7,597 nt of DNA from Anaerolineales bacterium UBA6663 (GCA_002455335.1 DKKP01000069.1:31610-39206); one strand, 5' to 3'; shown: positions 1 through 5,680, counted from the stretch's first letter. Notes: a model not told the origin generated them from the letters alone. Program-made: numbers and translations.

Positions 1-372
1 GAGCGCCTCAAGCGCCTCGAGATCCGCTCTGAGGTGCACTACCCGGGCGCGGCGACGTCGGCGCCCAACTACAAGACCGACGTGGCCTGGATCAAGGCTG
101 AGCTCCACATTGTTCGGCCGCCGGCGCAGTTCGGTTTGGTGCAGCTGCTGCGCACCGGCCCGGCTGAATACAGCCAATGGATCGTGACTTCGAAGGCGCA
201 GGGTGGGGCGCTGCCTGGCCACGTGATGATCGACCAGGCCGCGCTCTGGCAGCGCACTGACAGAGGCACGCCGGCGGTAGTCATCCCAACAGAGACCGAG
301 GCTGATGTCTGCGCCGCGCTCGGCATCGACCTGGTCGATCCGGAGCTACGTGCTCCGCAGTGGAAGAGGTGA
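1..372 (+). CDS. Family X DNA polymerase-like nucleotidyltransferase, C-terminal part (5' end outside window)
   Basis: The reading frame is open from base 1 to the TGA at 370-372, so only the last 123 codons are present; the GTG at 34 is internal and not a credible start. The visible part resembles the end of the palm and the thumb of family X polymerases (Pol beta, bacterial PolX). It has a strand with the pattern D-x-x-x-x-x-A-E-L-H followed by PPAQFG, then LLRTGPAEYSQWIV (matching the family's FTGS-x-x-F/Y-N signature), then IPTETEADVCAALGIDLVDPELR (matching the family's PTE-x-D-V-F-x-x-LG-x-P-x-x-x-P-x-x-R ending). Such enzymes fill short gaps in DNA repair. The catalytic aspartates would lie mostly upstream and cannot be checked, so activity is unproven. 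The next gene starts 3 nt after the stop, suggesting one transcript. The family assignment is from remembered motifs and is fairly secure for the C-terminus only. Confidence 0.7.
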   Translation, partial: ERLKRLEIRSEVHYPGAATSAPNYKTDVAWIKAELHIVRPPAQFGLVQLLRTGPAEYSQWIVTSKAQGGALPGHVMIDQAALWQRTDRGTPAVVIPTETEADVCAALGIDLVDPELRAPQWKR

Positions 373-375
373 GCG

Positions 376-1020
376 ATGAAAGAGCAACCGATTCTTTTTT
401 CTGCTCCGATGGTCCACGCCATTTTGGAGGACTTCAAGGATCAAACGCGCCGAGTGGTAACGCATCCGAAGTGGGCTGACCGAAGCCGACCGATCGAGTT
501 CGACGGTGGCAAGGCCTTCGCAATCTCACGGCGTTCAGGTTGTCTGGCTGAGATCCTTTGCCCGTACGGATTCCCGGGCAATAGCATCTGGGTCAAGGAG
601 ACATGGGGTTGGCTCGAAGACCCACGCGGCATTGGCGGTTTCATCTACAAAGCCGATGGGAAGTGGGACCGCACGCGCTGGCATCCGTCAATATTCATGC
701 CGCGGGCAGCATCACGTATCACTCTGGAAATCGAGAGCGTTCGTCTCGAGCAACTGCAGTGCATCAGTGAGAGCGACGCGATCGACGAAGGTGCGCCGCG
801 TGGATGGTATGTGCGAGACACGCCTGACGGACCTGAGCGAGTTCAAACAACGTACCGCGCAGGGTTCGCTCACCTCTGGGATGAAATCAACGCGGAGAGG
901 GGATACGCGTGGAGCACCAATCCATGGGTATGGGCGATTGCTTTTCGGAGGGCGAACTCAAGACCATCCTCGAAAATCGCGCGTTCGCGAGTGCATGGAA
1001 GCGATTTTCGAACACCGTAA
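376..1020 (+). CDS. ASCH-like phage protein of unknown function
   Basis: The 214-aa product matches a conserved phage and prophage protein type often placed near the ASCH (RNA-binding, PUA-like) fold. Visible family motifs are PILFSAPMVHAILE with a following QTRR (residues 5-26), CPYGFPGNSIWVKETW (62-77), the WHPSIFMPRAASRITLEI block (102-119), the SESDAIDEG turn (131-139) and FAHLWDEIN with NPWVWAIAFRR (164-192). The function of these proteins is not established; nucleic-acid or modified-nucleotide binding is inferred from the fold. The start is supported by GAGGTGAG just upstream and a 3-nt gap from the previous stop. The last about 22 residues (193-214) lie beyond the conserved FRR end. 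They are encoded over a perfect inverted repeat and have poor G/C at third codon positions, so this tail may be a recent extension or the product of a frame change. Confidence 0.72.
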   Translation: MKEQPILFSAPMVHAILEDFKDQTRRVVTHPKWADRSRPIEFDGGKAFAISRRSGCLAEILCPYGFPGNSIWVKETWGWLEDPRGIGGFIYKADGKWDRTRWHPSIFMPRAASRITLEIESVRLEQLQCISESDAIDEGAPRGWYVRDTPDGPERVQTTYRAGFAHLWDEINAERGYAWSTNPWVWAIAFRRANSRPSSKIARSRVHGSDFRTP

Positions 1021-1031
1021 CAAGGCTGTAA
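909..1031 (+). CDS. Possible overlapping small ORF (40 codons from GTG, 35 from ATG 924)
   Basis: A reading frame different from that of the ASCH-like gene runs from GTG 909 (or ATG 924 or 930) to TAA 1029-1031. AGAGGGG lies 6 nt before the GTG and could serve as a ribosome-binding site. The product would contain EGELKTILENRAFASAWKRF, which reads as a plausible amphipathic helix. From about position 955 to 1020 this frame has roughly 16 of 25 codons ending in G or C, against about 9 of 21 in the annotated frame. That is the reverse of what a pure shadow would give in this high-GC window. It could be a genuine overlapping microprotein or the true continuation of the upstream gene after a frameshift. 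No family is recognised. Confidence 0.3.
   Translation: MEHQSMGMGDCFSEGELKTILENRAFASAWKRFSNTVTRL
970..1011. repeat. Perfect 11-bp inverted repeat with 20-nt loop
   Basis: TCGAAAATCGC at 970-980 is the exact reverse complement of GCGATTTTCGA at 1001-1011. The 20-nt loop contains the palindrome TCGCGA (985-990). It lies inside the last codons of the ASCH-like gene, beyond that protein's conserved end. No T-run follows, so it is not a canonical intrinsic terminator. It could be an mRNA stem-loop at the end of the message, a protein-binding operator ahead of the helix-turn-helix gene at 1054, or a remnant of inserted DNA. Confidence 0.75.
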
Positions 1032-1053
1032 ACAAACAGCGAGGAGTCATTCT

Positions 1054-1554
1054 ATGATCGCGCGACCCGTAAGTCGGAAATCCGAAATTGACGCGAAATT
1101 GGCAAAGGCCCCCCGGAGCTCTGCGCCCGCCAGACGCTTGGCGAAGGTGGCGCTGAAGCGCTATGGGTCGCTCCGAAAGGCGGCCGCCGCGCTCGGCATC
1201 AAGAGCCATGGCCAGCTCTACGCCATCATGAATGGTCGCATGTATGACACGCCGGAGATGAAGGCCGCGCTGCGGCGAGCAGACCGCAGAGCGAAGCGCG
1301 CATGGGAGCTGGTGAGAGACGAGGGACCGAAGCCTCGCGTCGATGTCGAGGCATTGCGCGGATCCATTACGGCGATCGAGTACCAGCTGCGCCTGATGCG
1401 CGAGACGCTGAAGCGCTCTGGTATTGAGGTCGAACCTACAGCGGTCGGGAACATTGAATGCCAACCAGACCCGCAGCCAGAGATCGTAACCAAATACGTG
1501 CGCGAGGTCCTGGCCCTGCAGCAGGCGCCAGGTCTGATGCAGTCTTTGGAGTGA
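1054..1554 (+). CDS. Helix-turn-helix DNA-binding protein, probable phage regulator
   Basis: The 166-aa product has a basic N-terminus (residues 1-36) leading into a helix-turn-helix: YGSLRKAAAALGIKSHGQLY (37-56), with the typical A-A-x-x-L-G-I turn and a recognition helix ending in IMNGR (58-62). This resembles the phage regulator (Cro/CI-like) or resolvase type of motif rather than a specific named family. A basic stretch (70-90) and a likely helical segment (104-122, ITAIEYQLRLMRETLKRSG) follow and could mediate dimerisation. The C-terminus is unassigned. GAGGAG sits 7 nt before ATG 1054, a strong ribosome-binding site that fixes the start. The stop lies 6 nt before the next ATG, so the two genes are probably co-transcribed. 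I infer DNA binding; target and direction of regulation cannot be read from the sequence. Confidence 0.6.
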   Translation: MIARPVSRKSEIDAKLAKAPRSSAPARRLAKVALKRYGSLRKAAAALGIKSHGQLYAIMNGRMYDTPEMKAALRRADRRAKRAWELVRDEGPKPRVDVEALRGSITAIEYQLRLMRETLKRSGIEVEPTAVGNIECQPDPQPEIVTKYVREVLALQQAPGLMQSLE

Positions 1555-1560
1555 TACGCC

Positions 1561-2685
1561 ATGAAGCAAGTGCTAATGGGCCTCGCCATCATTGTTGTGT
1601 TCATTGTGGGCATGCTCGCCCAGAGCTCTGGCGTCGACACGCCGATGGTGAGCAACGCTAGCGACATCAACGGCCAGACAGCTCAGGCCGTACTGACGAA
1701 CGATGATCTCACTCGTCTGGCGGAGACGCAGGCCGTTCTGCATCAGCAGGCGACGGCCACGGCCGATCGCCAGCTGACGCAGAACGCGCTAAGCGACGAG
1801 GGCACCCGCCTGGCGTTCGCGCTGACTGCCGACAACGCGACATCGACGGCCGCGCAATCCACTGCCCTCACGGCCACGGCGATCGTCAACGGCACACCGA
1901 CATCGGTCTCGGCGACGAAGACCGCTGAGGTCGAAGGCACGCGCGCGTCAGGCACGGCCACCGCGATCGTCGAATACCAGGACCAGCAGGAGCTGCAGCG
2001 CAGTGTCTGGGACTGGGGCTGCGTCATCGTTCCGCTGCTGATCATGATCGCCATTGGCGTCACCGCGATCCTCCAGATCAAGAAGGTGGGCGAGGCCTCG
2101 GCGAAGCGGATCTCGGTACAGGCCGAGGCGGACGCCGAAGCCAAGACGATCGAGGCCAACGCCAATGCGGAGGAGATGTACGCCAGGGCGGATGAGATCA
2201 GGACTAAGACGGCGCGCATCAACACCGAGCGTATCGGGCGGACGTTGGTGCGGCACACCTCTGACGGCAATCCGGTGGTTCTGGTCGAGCTGATCCCAAA
2301 GGAGGATGTGGCCGCGTCGGCCGCTGCTGATCCTGATGGGGAAACGATCGACACCAACTACGGCGGACTGGATAGGTACTCGCCAACGCAGTTGCGGGTG
2401 CTGACCTTCTTGGACCTTTGCATACAGATGAACGGGAAACATAGCAATGTGTTTCCGACCGCGGCCGCGCTCGAGTCGTGGGGGGTCCCGCGCGATACCC
2501 GTGGCAGGCGCCTGAAGGCACTCGGCAACTACGTCGTCACGCGGCCAGGCGCCAAGACAGGTGGCACGTTTGTGAGCACCTCGTATGACACCCTGGTCGC
2601 GCTCCGTGACGCTGTCAAGAGCGGGTCTGCGGCCATCCTCGAGGTTGAGGAGGATGAGGACGACCCGCCAAGAAAGCGCGGATAA
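1561..2685 (+). CDS. Two-span membrane protein with Thr/Ala-rich outer region, coiled coil and cytoplasmic winged-helix-like domain
   Basis: The 374-aa product is not assigned to a named family, but its layout is clear. An N-terminal hydrophobic helix (residues 4-21) is a signal anchor or signal peptide. Residues about 22-140 are polar and rich in Ala and Thr (ATATAD, TALTATAIVNGT, GTATAIV), like low-complexity surface segments frequent in Chloroflexota. A second hydrophobic span follows at about 152-173. Residues 174-225 are rich in Ala, Glu and Lys/Arg and likely form a coiled coil. Residues about 273-350 (starting YSPTQLRVLTFLD and including AALESWGVPRDTRGRRLKAL) look like a winged-helix DNA-binding domain, and the tail is acidic then basic (EVEEDEDDPPRKRG). 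With both spans real, the C-terminus lies in the cytoplasm, so a membrane-tethered DNA-binding or regulatory role is an inference. GGAG lies 10 nt before the ATG. The gene follows the HTH gene closely. Confidence 0.6.
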   Translation: MKQVLMGLAIIVVFIVGMLAQSSGVDTPMVSNASDINGQTAQAVLTNDDLTRLAETQAVLHQQATATADRQLTQNALSDEGTRLAFALTADNATSTAAQSTALTATAIVNGTPTSVSATKTAEVEGTRASGTATAIVEYQDQQELQRSVWDWGCVIVPLLIMIAIGVTAILQIKKVGEASAKRISVQAEADAEAKTIEANANAEEMYARADEIRTKTARINTERIGRTLVRHTSDGNPVVLVELIPKEDVAASAAADPDGETIDTNYGGLDRYSPTQLRVLTFLDLCIQMNGKHSNVFPTAAALESWGVPRDTRGRRLKALGNYVVTRPGAKTGGTFVSTSYDTLVALRDAVKSGSAAILEVEEDEDDPPRKRG

Positions 2686-2789
2686 CGGCATCGTTCTGAT
2701 CGTTCTGATCGTTCTGCATCATTCTATGTACGATGCGCGACTGGGACCGGTAGCGGTGAGGTGAGGGAAGGGCGATAAGGGAGGCGGGA
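2686..2789 (+). promoter_or_regulatory. Intergenic spacer, possible regulatory region ahead of the SH3-like/endolysin genes
   Basis: This 104-nt spacer is one of the few real gaps in the window. It holds the 9-mer tandem repeats and inverted repeat listed separately, then a purine-rich stretch leading into AAGGGAGG (2777-2784), the ribosome-binding site for ATG 2790. I see no convincing sigma-70-type promoter: TATGTA (2725-2730) and TACGAT (2729-2734) are the best -10-like hexamers, but neither has a good -35 at 16-18 nt. A regulatory role is inferred from position and repeat content. Confidence 0.35.
2688..2736. repeat. Three tandem 9-mers plus a degenerate fourth, flanked by a 7-bp inverted repeat
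   Basis: ATCGTTCTG occurs three times head to tail at 2690-2698, 2699-2707 and 2708-2716. A degenerate copy, ATCATTCTA, follows at 2718-2726 after one extra base. The array is bracketed by GCATCGT (2688-2694) and ACGATGC (2730-2736), an exact inverted repeat. The same right arm can also pair with GCATCAT (2716-2722) with one A-C mismatch and a 7-nt loop, so two hairpins compete for it. The direct repeats could be binding sites for a regulator such as one of the two upstream proteins, or simple slippage repeats. Confidence 0.75.
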
Positions 2790-3035
2790 ATGGGTAAGTT
2801 GGCACAGGTGCAGGGAGTGAAGTTCTACGTCCGGATGCTGGTGAGCCTGCTGTGGTCTGACGGGACGCTGCTGGTACCGGCCGGAGCCGTGGGCGCGGCC
2901 GTCATCCGCTGGACTGGACGGGAGCCGGGTTGGTTTGTGGAGTTCGACGGCTATGCCATGGTGGGTATCCGGGCGGCCGGCGAGGGTACTGACTGGGAAC
3001 GCACGCTGCTGGCTAGAAGCCAGCGGCCCAACTAG
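2790..3035 (+). CDS. Small SH3-like hypothetical protein
   Basis: The 81-aa product has no signal peptide and no clear membrane span. Its middle (residues about 22-60) has the pattern GTLLVPAGAVGAAVIRW, then GWFVEFDGYAMVGI. This resembles small SH3-like beta barrels (KOW or DUF4926 type) in which a Pro-x-G-x-x-G turn precedes a G-x-x-VEF strand. That match is by eye and weak. AAGGGAGG ends 5 nt before the ATG and fixes the start. Its TAG stop overlaps the endolysin ribosome-binding site, so the two genes are translationally linked. A role tied to the endolysin or to late expression can only be guessed. Confidence 0.6.
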   Translation: MGKLAQVQGVKFYVRMLVSLLWSDGTLLVPAGAVGAAVIRWTGREPGWFVEFDGYAMVGIRAAGEGTDWERTLLARSQRPN

Positions 3036-3047
3036 GAGGAGACCATC

Positions 3048-4856
3048 ATGCACAAGTTAGGACTGCACATCATTCGGTCGCGCGACGCAATTCCGCTGCT
3101 ACGCCAGGCCGCGCAGGTCGGGCGTCCGTTCAAGGCCGTGCTCAGCGTCAACCAACCGACGCTTGCCTCGGAGGTCAAGAGCGTCAGCCCCAGCACGATC
3201 GTGATCACGCGCATAACCGGCGATGAGGCCTGGGGGTACGGCGCTAGGCTCGAGCGCGGTGACGACCCAAAGGCCGTGGCGTTTGACTTGTTCAAGCATG
3301 CCATGGCAGGCAAGAACATCGCCGAGCTCGGCGCCGCTGACTATCTAGCGCTCGAGAACGAGCCAGATCCGTCCGGCGCGATCAACTATGGGCGCCTGGC
3401 CGCGGCATCGACAGAGCTCGGGCGGATCGTATCCGAGACGCTGGGAAAGAAGCTCGCGCATCTGGGACTGAATGCGGGCACGCCGGAGTGGAACGAGATC
3501 TTGGCCATGCGCGACGCGGGCCTCTTCGCATACTTGGCCGCGAGTGGCAACTGCCTCAACGTGCACGAAGGCGTGATCCCTCCAACCGAGAAGACGCCGA
3601 TTTTGCACGGCTGGGGAGACACCATCCCGGGTGCGCCGGAGAGGCGCGCCTACACGGCTGGATCGATGGCGCTGCGCCATGAGTACCTATGGATGGCCGC
3701 CGGCGGCGAGGTGTTTGACGTGCTGGTGGGCGAGTTCTACCCTGGTGGCGGGACGTCGAAATCCGCTGATCCGGCGGACATCGTGGCGCGGTGCAACTGG
3801 TACAACGGCAAGCTGCGCAGCCGCGTGATTGCGTTCTGCCCATTCACGATCGATGCAGAGGGTGGTTGGACTGACCAAGAGATGAACCGCTTCTATCCGG
3901 CGATCATTCAAGCGAAGAAGGAGAGCGCACCCGTGACCGAAGTCAAGCAAGCCGTCTACACGCGCGGCATCGATGTGAGCAAGCATCAGCAGGACGTGAT
4001 CGATTGGGTGAAGGTGAAAGCGAGCGGCGTGGAGTTCGTCATCTCCCGCGCGTCCGTAGGGAAGGTGAAGGACATCGACTTTCCATCGTTCTGGCCAGGC
4101 GCCAAACAAGCCGGCCTCTTGCGTGGCGCGTATCATTACTTCATGGCCGGCAGCGGACAGGAACAGGCCGATGTTTTCCTCGGCCAACTCGGCGCGGATA
4201 GGGGCGAGCTGCCCTGCGCGCTGGATCTTGAGGAGAAGAATATCGACTACGCAGCCTACATGACGCAGGCCAAGATCTGGCTGGATGTGGTCGAGACGGC
4301 CACGGGTCGGCGGCCGCTGCTGTACGTGGGACCGGCTGCGTGGAAAGACTTCTATGCGAAGCATGCGCCCTGGGCGAGCGGCTATCAACTCTGGATCGGG
4401 AATCCGCCGCTCTCCGGTGGAGCGGTGCCGCAGTGGGCCAACCTCATCAACAAGACCTTCACGCCGGAGGTGCCCGCGACCTGGGGCGGCAACTGGCGCT
4501 TCTGGCAGTACGCCTGGCAGGGTGTGGTGCCTGGCGCCGGCGCGCCGATCGACCTGGATGTGTTCAACGGATCGCTGCAGGATCTGATCAACTGGGCAGG
4601 CGTGACGATGCCCACGACGCCGCCGCCGGCATTCAAGGTGCTCACGTGGCAGGGCATGATCAACGCGATCTATCGGGCAGGCCGGAGGCTAGGCTACCCG
4701 CAGACCGCAATCTGGGATTGGATGGTGGTGCGCGGTGGCGTGGACGTCTACTCAGACAGGGCGGCCGCCTACTTGAGCGAGGCGCCTGAAGAGCTCAACT
4801 GGAGCACCAAGGAAATCGCGGCGGTGAATGATGAGATCGCCGCACTCACCAAGTGA
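3048..4856 (+). CDS. Endolysin: N-terminal hydrolase-like TIM-barrel domain plus GH25 muramidase domain
   Basis: The 602-aa product has at least three parts. Residues 1-about 290 look like a glycoside-hydrolase-type TIM barrel: a strand ending in the acidic cluster ENEPDP (E103 or E105 as a possible acid/base) and a later strand VLVGEFYPGG (E229 as a possible nucleophile). The substrate is unknown. Residues about 304-518 are a GH25 muramidase domain: GIDVSKHQ (307-314, with the conserved first-strand Asp309), ALDLEE (Asp393 and Glu395, the catalytic pair type), FWQYAWQG (485-492) and IDLDVFNG (501-508). GH25 enzymes cut the MurNAc-GlcNAc bond of peptidoglycan. A short Pro/Thr linker (about 520-527) leads to an unassigned mainly helical C-terminal module (528-602), which by position may bind the wall. 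There is no signal peptide, so export would depend on the holin. AGGAGGAG (3034-3041), overlapping the previous stop, sets the start. At 602 aa it is much longer than a single-domain GH25 lysin. Confidence 0.88.
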   Translation: MHKLGLHIIRSRDAIPLLRQAAQVGRPFKAVLSVNQPTLASEVKSVSPSTIVITRITGDEAWGYGARLERGDDPKAVAFDLFKHAMAGKNIAELGAADYLALENEPDPSGAINYGRLAAASTELGRIVSETLGKKLAHLGLNAGTPEWNEILAMRDAGLFAYLAASGNCLNVHEGVIPPTEKTPILHGWGDTIPGAPERRAYTAGSMALRHEYLWMAAGGEVFDVLVGEFYPGGGTSKSADPADIVARCNWYNGKLRSRVIAFCPFTIDAEGGWTDQEMNRFYPAIIQAKKESAPVTEVKQAVYTRGIDVSKHQQDVIDWVKVKASGVEFVISRASVGKVKDIDFPSFWPGAKQAGLLRGAYHYFMAGSGQEQADVFLGQLGADRGELPCALDLEEKNIDYAAYMTQAKIWLDVVETATGRRPLLYVGPAAWKDFYAKHAPWASGYQLWIGNPPLSGGAVPQWANLINKTFTPEVPATWGGNWRFWQYAWQGVVPGAGAPIDLDVFNGSLQDLINWAGVTMPTTPPPAFKVLTWQGMINAIYRAGRRLGYPQTAIWDWMVVRGGVDVYSDRAAAYLSEAPEELNWSTKEIAAVNDEIAALTK

Positions 4857-4861
4857 ATTGG

Positions 4862-4896
4862 TTGCATCCGCTGGACATGCCTTGTAGACTGACGCC
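4862..4896 (+). promoter_or_regulatory. Candidate promoter for a leaderless mRNA of the 107-aa gene
   Basis: TTGCAT (4862-4867) and TAGACT (4885-4890) are separated by 17 nt. TAGACT matches four of six bases of TATAAT; the -35-like box matches only its TTG. The -10-like box ends 6 nt before ATG 4897, the spacing expected when transcription starts at the start codon. No Shine-Dalgarno-like sequence precedes this ATG. Leaderless genes with a -10 box at this distance are well known in several bacterial phyla. The call rests on spacing and the absence of a ribosome-binding site. Confidence 0.4.
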
Positions 4897-5220
4897 ATGC
4901 TGAACCAGCAGCCTGCACCGCGCAGACATCCCGCACACGCTCAACCCAGCCGTGTCACTGACATGTTGAGCTGGCTGGAGAAGCACGGCCAGGCGCTGGG
5001 CGATCGTGAGAGTTACGAGCTGATCTTCAACGTGGCGGGGCGATCGGTGCGCGGCGAGATGCGCATGGACTATCAGGGCATGGAGAGCATTCGCCACTTC
5101 TTGAGCTCGAACAAGGAGCAGCTCGAGAAGCGCGAGAAGTACCAGCTCAGTTTCAGTGTGACGCCCAGCGGGGTGCAGGCGTCGATGCGGATGTTCTACT
5201 TGATCAGCGAAGACGCCTGA
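4897..5220 (+). CDS. Hypothetical protein with a 42-residue internal duplication
   Basis: The 107-aa product is not recognised. Residues 26-59 and 68-101 align without gaps at an offset of 42. Shared positions include L27/L69, L34/L76, R37/R79, E38/E80, Y40/Y82, L42/L84, F44/F86, V46/V88, V51/V93, the MRM triplet (55-57/97-99) and Y59/Y101, about 13 identities in 34. Each unit reads as a charged helix followed by two beta strands (YELIFNV and GEMRMDY; YQLSFSV and ASMRMFY). Residues 1-22 are polar, Pro- and His-rich and outside the repeat, so ATG 4963 (residue 23) is an alternative start. Neither start has a Shine-Dalgarno sequence; the leaderless promoter-like arrangement favours 4897. No membrane span or signal peptide is seen. 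The gene sits between endolysin and holin and is followed by a terminator, so it may be a separately controlled unit. Confidence 0.65.
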   Translation: MLNQQPAPRRHPAHAQPSRVTDMLSWLEKHGQALGDRESYELIFNVAGRSVRGEMRMDYQGMESIRHFLSSNKEQLEKREKYQLSFSVTPSGVQASMRMFYLISEDA

Positions 5221-5246
5221 ACTCGTCTCGCACCCAAATAGGCGTC
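5212..5246 (+). repeat. Inverted repeat spanning the stop codon of the 107-aa gene
   Basis: GACGCCT (5212-5218) and AGGCGTC (5240-5246) are exact reverse complements separated by 21 nt. The stem would contain the last codons and the start of the stop codon, and lies 13 nt ahead of the terminator stem. It could stabilise the 3' end of the message or affect terminator folding. Chance occurrence is also possible at this length. Confidence 0.45.
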
Positions 5247-5258
5247 AGCGTAAACAGC

Positions 5259-5296
5259 GCGCCGGAGATGGAAACCAGATCCGGCGCTTTTTGTTT
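5259..5296 (+). terminator. Intrinsic (Rho-independent) terminator between the 107-aa gene and the holin-like gene
   Basis: GCGCCGGA (5259-5266) pairs exactly with TCCGGCGC (5280-5287). Inside it, TGG (5269-5271) pairs with CCA (5275-5277) around an AAA loop, with GA opposite GA between the two helices; such tandem GA mismatches usually stack well. TTTTTGTTT follows directly (5288-5296). This is a textbook terminator. The ribosome-binding site GGAGGAG (5299-5305) and ATG 5308 of the holin-like gene follow at once. Downstream expression therefore needs read-through, antitermination or a promoter I cannot see. Confidence 0.88.
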
Positions 5297-5307
5297 GTGG
5301 AGGAGAA

Positions 5308-5679
5308 ATGGACCTACAACCGGTTGCGGAAGTCATCGTGGTGGCGTTTGAGCAATACAAGCCGCAGGTCAGCGCGATCGTGATCGCGATCTTGGTCGAT
5401 CTGGGTCTGGGTCTCGCAGCGGCGTTGAAGCTCAAGCGCTTTGATCTGGAGAAGGTGGCTGGTTTCTACCGTACCTCGGTTCTGCCGAACCTGGTTGGCT
5501 GGGGCACCATGACCGCGGCTCTGCATGTTGTCACGCCGGAGATGGTGGCGCTCTTCGGCCCGGCCGCGCAATGGATCAGCCCGACGATTTCCACCGGCCT
5601 GTTGGGCGCTGCCCTGATCGATCTCGGCGTGAGTATCGGCAAGAGCGTTGCGGAACTGCGCGGCCAGATCTCGAGCTGA
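5308..5679 (+). CDS. Holin-like phage membrane protein
   Basis: The 123-aa product has hydrophobic segments at about 21-41, 57-76 and 94-112, giving two to three membrane spans. The junction VDLGLGLAAALKLKRFDLEKVAGFYRTSVLP (about residues 30-60; its ends are AAALK and FYRTSVLP) resembles phage holins in which a G/A-rich span is followed by a short basic and acidic loop, then F-x-R-T-x-V-L-P. Holins make the membrane hole that releases endolysin. The start is supported by GGAGGAG ending 2 nt before ATG 5308. The spacing is short, but the site is strong. The gene lies two genes after the endolysin and begins a run of four membrane-protein genes. The holin role is well supported by context and moderately by sequence. 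Confidence 0.72.
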   Translation: MDLQPVAEVIVVAFEQYKPQVSAIVIAILVDLGLGLAAALKLKRFDLEKVAGFYRTSVLPNLVGWGTMTAALHVVTPEMVALFGPAAQWISPTISTGLLGAALIDLGVSIGKSVAELRGQISS

Positions 5680-5680
5680 G

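Noticed and set aside
970..1011. Intrinsic terminator after the ASCH-like gene
   Set aside because: The stem is perfect, but the loop is long (20 nt) and no T-run follows in either direction at the proper place.
506..1057. 183-codon + strand frame overlapping the ASCH-like gene
   Set aside because: Its Ser/Arg-rich translation has no motif, whereas the ASCH-like frame carries several family motifs over the same bases.
958..1569. 203-codon open frame on the - strand
   Set aside because: It is opposite the HTH gene, which has a strong ribosome-binding site and a recognisable motif. The antisense product is Arg/Leu-rich and featureless.
1948..2691. 247-codon open frame on the - strand
   Set aside because: It is opposite the C-terminal half of the 374-aa membrane protein, whose spans, coiled coil and good ribosome-binding site are coherent. 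The antisense product shows no domain.
2690..2726. Tandem repeats considered as a CRISPR array
   Set aside because: The units are 9 bp, directly adjacent and without spacers.
3687..4388. 233-codon open frame on the - strand
   Set aside because: It is opposite the GH25 coding region, where catalytic motifs prove the + strand frame.
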